In this document: piece after piece, positions 35,871 to 39,303 of the stretch | Layout of the letters: each line of letters starts with the position of its first letter | Position numbering within the stretch: position 1 is the stretch's first letter | Assembly (NCBI GenBank): GCA_017856205.1 | Contig: JAFMFL010000005.1 | Coordinates: forward strand, 1 to 39,303 | Direction: 5' to 3' | DNA from: Flavobacteriaceae bacterium | GTDB taxonomy: Bacteria; Bacteroidota; Bacteroidia; Flavobacteriales; Flavobacteriaceae | Length of the DNA: 39,303 nt | Made by a program: the position numbers and the translations under genes | Notes under the pieces: model-generated | What the model saw: the letters and a program-made list of their open reading frames with translations, nothing else | The model's database searches: none | What the model was told of the DNA's origin: nothing

Positions 35871-38732
35871 TTATTCAATCAGCACTTTACACAGTCCAAA
35901 TTGATGGGTTGCACTGTTTTTAAGTACGACAAAATAAATACCTTTTTGAGCTGGTGCTGAAATGGTTAGCACCTTTAAGCCTTTATGTTTTCCATTGGAT
36001 ACTTCTTGTCCCAAGGCACTGTATAATTTATAACTGTAAGTGTCTTCGGTGGGAAGGTCAATTTCAATACGTTCTTTTACTGGATTTTGGCGTAAGCCTA
36101 AGTGCAACAGTTTTGGATTGTGGTTGCTTAGCGTAGCTTGCTGGTTACCAAAAATTTTAAATTCTCCTGGAGCTAATGTAACCACCTGCGCTGTTGAACT
36201 TACGCTTAAGGTGCTATCATCGATCAAATTATACCAAGTGCCTGTAAACGGAAAATTGGAAGTTACATTTTGGGTGGTAACATCAAAGTTGGCAAGGATA
36301 ACCACATTTTTAAGTCCGCTAAGCGTTTCATTCCAAACATAAATGCGTTGCACAAGATTGTTAGTGCTTAAGGGACTAATACTAGAACTCCCTCTAAACA
36401 CTTCATTACTCTGTTTTAGGTCGTTTATTCGGCTCCAATCATCGTAGATTTTTTTACGTTGTGTGTTGGTTAGCCAATTGTTTGTCCATTGCGGTTGAGG
36501 CTTGGTATCCAATCGGCAACCATTCACCGTACCGTCAGTACACGTATCAAGTGACAGGTCCATACCTAAATCACCAAAGTGCCAAATCATTTTAGGTCCT
36601 GGCACCAGTAAACTCACAGCACCAATCGCCGACATTCGGCTAAGCGCAACGTTTAGGTTTTTAACATTATGGCTAGTTTGTGTTGTATTACCAAACTGAA
36701 GATTTTTATACATCAGTCGTTCTTCGTCGTGGCTTTCTGCATAACCTACTAAGCGTTTTCCGTTAAAGCCGCGGCTTTCAGATCGCATTCGTTCAATGCT
36801 GTTGCTCGAGTTATGTCCCATGCTGAGTTGGTTGTATGGATCGGTCATTTTACCCCAAAGCATGATGCCTTTTCCTTCACTCAAACGGTAGTCTGCCCAC
36901 TCTTTTTCTTCAGTATCCCCACCCAAATGCTCAAAAATTACATAATGATTAGCGTCTAAAGACCATGAATAATCGGCGTATTCTTTTAATACAGCAACTC
37001 TGTCAGCTTGATAGCTTCCTGTACAACCCTCGTCGCTGTCCGAGCAGTTTTGCGTAAATCCTTTGGTTAAATCCCAACGGAATCCATCAATCTTATATTC
37101 TTCAATCCAGTGTTTAATCACTCGCTTGGTAAAGTTTTTTGTCATCGTAGATTGATGATTAAAATCACTCCCTACATTGTAGCTATGTTTGGGCTCTTCG
37201 TTAAAATAGGGGTTTTCACTAGAGGGGTCCCCCCAGCCGTTCCCGTCTGGGTCGTCCATCCACATGCGTACACCGGGTGCACGTCCATAGGCATGATTAA
37301 TAGCCAAATCTAAAATTACGGCAATACCATTTTGGTGAAAGGTGTCAACGAGTTGTTTAAACTTTTCGGGTGTACCGTAAAATTTATCCAACGCCATATG
37401 AAAGGCGGTATTGTAGCCCCAACTTTCGTTGCCTTCAAACTCCATTATAGGCATCAACTGAATGGCATTGATGTTTAAGTTTTTAAAATAAGACACTTGA
37501 TCGATCAGGTCTTGAAAAGACCTATTGGCATCAAAATCACGTATCAACACCTCGTAAATTACTAAATCCTCTTTGGCGGGTTTTTGAAAATTAGACACTT
37601 GCCAGTTGTATGCGTTCTGACCTGTTTGTAAAACGGTCACTTCTCGCTCTTGTCCGGTAGGATAGGCGGGAAGATTTGGATAGGAACCAGCTGGAATATA
37701 TGGGTCATCAAATGGAGACAACACCAAAGTAGAGTAGGGATCTGCAGTTTTGACAATGGCAGGACTGTTGGTTACAGGATCAGTGTCATAAACCCAATAT
37801 TGGTAATGGTATATTTCACCAGAAGTAAGCCCAGTTAGCTCTAACCAAAACAAATCGGATGTTGTATCTTTTTTCATTAGGTATGCGCTGCTTGTGGTAT
37901 AGTTATTAAAACTACCTGCCACATACACATAGTCTTTGTGGGGGGCATTAAGCACCAAAGTTGCTTTTGAAGTGTCGGTATGGTAATTGATGCCCTCTTG
38001 TAGCCCTGTTGGAATAGCCTCTTCAGTTACGGTTGGGGCTACCTCAACAGTAATTTCAATTTTGGCTGTTTCATTAGAACTGAAAGGGCTACCCTCAATT
38101 CTAAGTGTTCCATTAGAATTCACGTTTAAACTTAAATTATAAGTTGGATACCCATTTCCACTATCAATTAGTTGGTCATTAAAAAAACTTGAAAAAGAAC
38201 CTGCTTCTTGGGCTCCATTCTCAGTCATTACAGCGTAAACATTTGTGTTTTGATTGGCATTAACTAAAATTGTATTACCAGAGTGGGAGGTAATAGTCAT
38301 GAGCACCTTACCCACATCAATTAGAAAATCTTGAGTTTTACGTTCTCCAGATCCTTGGTCTTCACCATTTTTTGCCTTTACTAAAACCCCCATTTTAGTG
38401 ATACCAGTGTCGTTGAAAAATGTATTTGGAGTTATAGAAAAGCTGTATGTCCCATCGTTATTATTAGTCAATTTAAGCGCTTCATTTGAATTACTCCAAT
38501 CACCATTACCTATATCTGGTCCTCCTGTTTGTACACCATTTTTAAAATACCAAGCCCATAAATACACATCATCACTTCCCCATTGTGAAGTAGAAATTCC
38601 ACTAAACTTAAGTGTTACAGATTCATCTTCGTTAAAGGTTTCAGGTGTGGTAATTAAAGTTGCATTTTGAACTTGGCCAATTGCCAAAGCACAAAAAAAA
38701 GTAAACATTAATGTTAGAAGAATTTTAGACAT
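35871..38732 (-). CDS. GH13 alpha-amylase family enzyme with N-terminal E-set/CBM48-like domains and T9SS-like C-terminal sorting domain
   Basis: GH13 blocks AINHAYGR, GFRWDLTKG, YVIFEHLGG, YAESHDEERL; upstream YVAGSFNNY; C-terminal YKLYSALGQEVSNGKHKG...GIYFVVL...; signal peptide MSKILLTLMFTFFCALAIGQ from ATG 38732 (ORF opens at 38765). Confidence 0.93.
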   Translation of the reverse strand: MSKILLTLMFTFFCALAIGQVQNATLITTPETFNEDESVTLKFSGISTSQWGSDDVYLWAWYFKNGVQTGGPDIGNGDWSNSNEALKLTNNNDGTYSFSITPNTFFNDTGITKMGVLVKAKNGEDQGSGERKTQDFLIDVGKVLMTITSHSGNTILVNANQNTNVYAVMTENGAQEAGSFSSFFNDQLIDSGNGYPTYNLSLNVNSNGTLRIEGSPFSSNETAKIEITVEVAPTVTEEAIPTGLQEGINYHTDTSKATLVLNAPHKDYVYVAGSFNNYTTSSAYLMKKDTTSDLFWLELTGLTSGEIYHYQYWVYDTDPVTNSPAIVKTADPYSTLVLSPFDDPYIPAGSYPNLPAYPTGQEREVTVLQTGQNAYNWQVSNFQKPAKEDLVIYEVLIRDFDANRSFQDLIDQVSYFKNLNINAIQLMPIMEFEGNESWGYNTAFHMALDKFYGTPEKFKQLVDTFHQNGIAVILDLAINHAYGRAPGVRMWMDDPDGNGWGDPSSENPYFNEEPKHSYNVGSDFNHQSTMTKNFTKRVIKHWIEEYKIDGFRWDLTKGFTQNCSDSDEGCTGSYQADRVAVLKEYADYSWSLDANHYVIFEHLGGDTEEKEWADYRLSEGKGIMLWGKMTDPYNQLSMGHNSSNSIERMRSESRGFNGKRLVGYAESHDEERLMYKNLQFGNTTQTSHNVKNLNVALSRMSAIGAVSLLVPGPKMIWHFGDLGMDLSLDTCTDGTVNGCRLDTKPQPQWTNNWLTNTQRKKIYDDWSRINDLKQSNEVFRGSSSISPLSTNNLVQRIYVWNETLSGLKNVVILANFDVTTQNVTSNFPFTGTWYNLIDDSTLSVSSTAQVVTLAPGEFKIFGNQQATLSNHNPKLLHLGLRQNPVKERIEIDLPTEDTYSYKLYSALGQEVSNGKHKGLKVLTISAPAQKGIYFVVLKNSATHQFGLCKVLIE

Positions 38733-38736
38733 AATT

Positions 38737-38775
38737 AAAAAAAAGCGGTAGAGTGATATAATCACCGTACCGCTT
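38737..38775 (-). terminator. Terminator-like hairpin plus U8 immediately upstream of the GH13 start codon
   Basis: Minus strand AAGCGGTA-CG-GTGAT-TAT-ATCAC-TC-TACCGCTTTTTTTT; arms 38743-38750/38768-38775, T-run 38737-38744. Confidence 0.8.
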
Positions 38776-38795
38776 CAAAAATAGAATTTTATAAA

Positions 38796-39303
38796 TTATT
38801 TTCCTTCGGCTACAGTGATGGTTTTATTAACCGTGTCTATATCTACACGGTATAATCCAGTAGTACCCACAAAAGCAAAGTTATTATCACCGTCTTGCGC
38901 ATCTTCGAACTTTGCATCAATGGTGTAGCCGTCCCCCGCATATGTTGGGTAGTTTACCCCAGAACCCCAATTGTCTTTCTCAGTAAAGAAGCGGAAATTA
39001 TTATCTGCGCCACTGTTATTATTAAGATTCATAACAGAACTGTATACACCATTTCCATGACAGGGTAAATTCACTGGAGATGTCCATCCCCAACCAGCAT
39101 CAGGAACTCCTGCTCCTACAGCATATAAATTAGCGAAGTCACAACCTTCAGAACCGTCTTGTGTAAGAGTTATCGTTTTAGCAACAGCGTTAATTTCTAT
39201 GTGATATGTAGCAGAGTTTCCTACAAAAGCAAAGTTTTTATCTCCATCATCTTTTTCAGCAAACTTGGCATCAATAGTGTAACCATCTGAAATAAAAGTT
39301 GGA
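38796..39303 (-). CDS. SusE/SusF-like outer-membrane starch-binding protein, N-terminal part outside the window
   Basis: Tandem repeats GYTIDAKFAEKDDGDKNFAFVGNSATYHIEINAVAKTITLTQDG and GYTIDAKFEDAQDGDNNFAFVGTTGLYRVDIDTVNKTITVAEGK; frame open to the window edge; next to GH13. Confidence 0.75.
   Translation of the reverse strand, partial: PTFISDGYTIDAKFAEKDDGDKNFAFVGNSATYHIEINAVAKTITLTQDGSEGCDFANLYAVGAGVPDAGWGWTSPVNLPCHGNGVYSSVMNLNNNSGADNNFRFFTEKDNWGSGVNYPTYAGDGYTIDAKFEDAQDGDNNFAFVGTTGLYRVDIDTVNKTITVAEGK

Noticed and set aside
1-39303. CRISPR arrays, tRNA/rRNA genes, transposases, prophage or toxin-antitoxin/defence genes
   Set aside because: No regularly spaced repeats, tRNA-like cloverleafs, or mobile or defence motifs were recognised on reading; a tRNAscan/CRISPR/defence-finder run would be needed to be certain

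Overview
This 39.3 kb window is a gene-dense chromosomal segment from a Bacteroidota, probably Flavobacteriia. The lineage call rests on TAnnTTTG-type -7 promoter elements, C-terminal T9SS-like sorting tails, a SusE/F-like protein and many families typical of Bacteroidota. Most of it is housekeeping: rplU-rpmA, ahcY, greA-HIT, the operon ftsX-DUF3098-uppP-truB-tag, leuS, hemD, a polyprenol-P-mannose synthase-like gene with pyrC, tyrS, a PhoB/PhoR-like pair, trmB, and mrp/apbC with a NifU-like gene. Two more specialised regions stand out. The first is a pnuC / NadR-like kinase / DUF4301 cluster next to a TPP riboswitch and a TonB-dependent receptor, which suggests B-vitamin (thiamine) uptake. 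The second is the edge of a starch-type polysaccharide utilisation locus at the right end: a partial SusE/F-like protein, a GH13 alpha-amylase with a T9SS tail, and a tandem carbohydrate-binding-like T9SS protein. I saw no CRISPR array, tRNA, rRNA, prophage or transposase. I found no clear large novel system. The leads I rate highest are: a DUF3127 protein whose C-terminus (EEPDDLPF) copies the SSB interaction tail; a terminator-like hairpin abutting the GH13 start codon; an MGMT homolog with PAHR in place of PCHR (alkyltransferase-like); an Mrp/ApbC lacking the usual CxxC; and extensive tail-to-tail overlap of convergent genes. All family assignments come from reading motifs and remembered family features. 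No database search was run.
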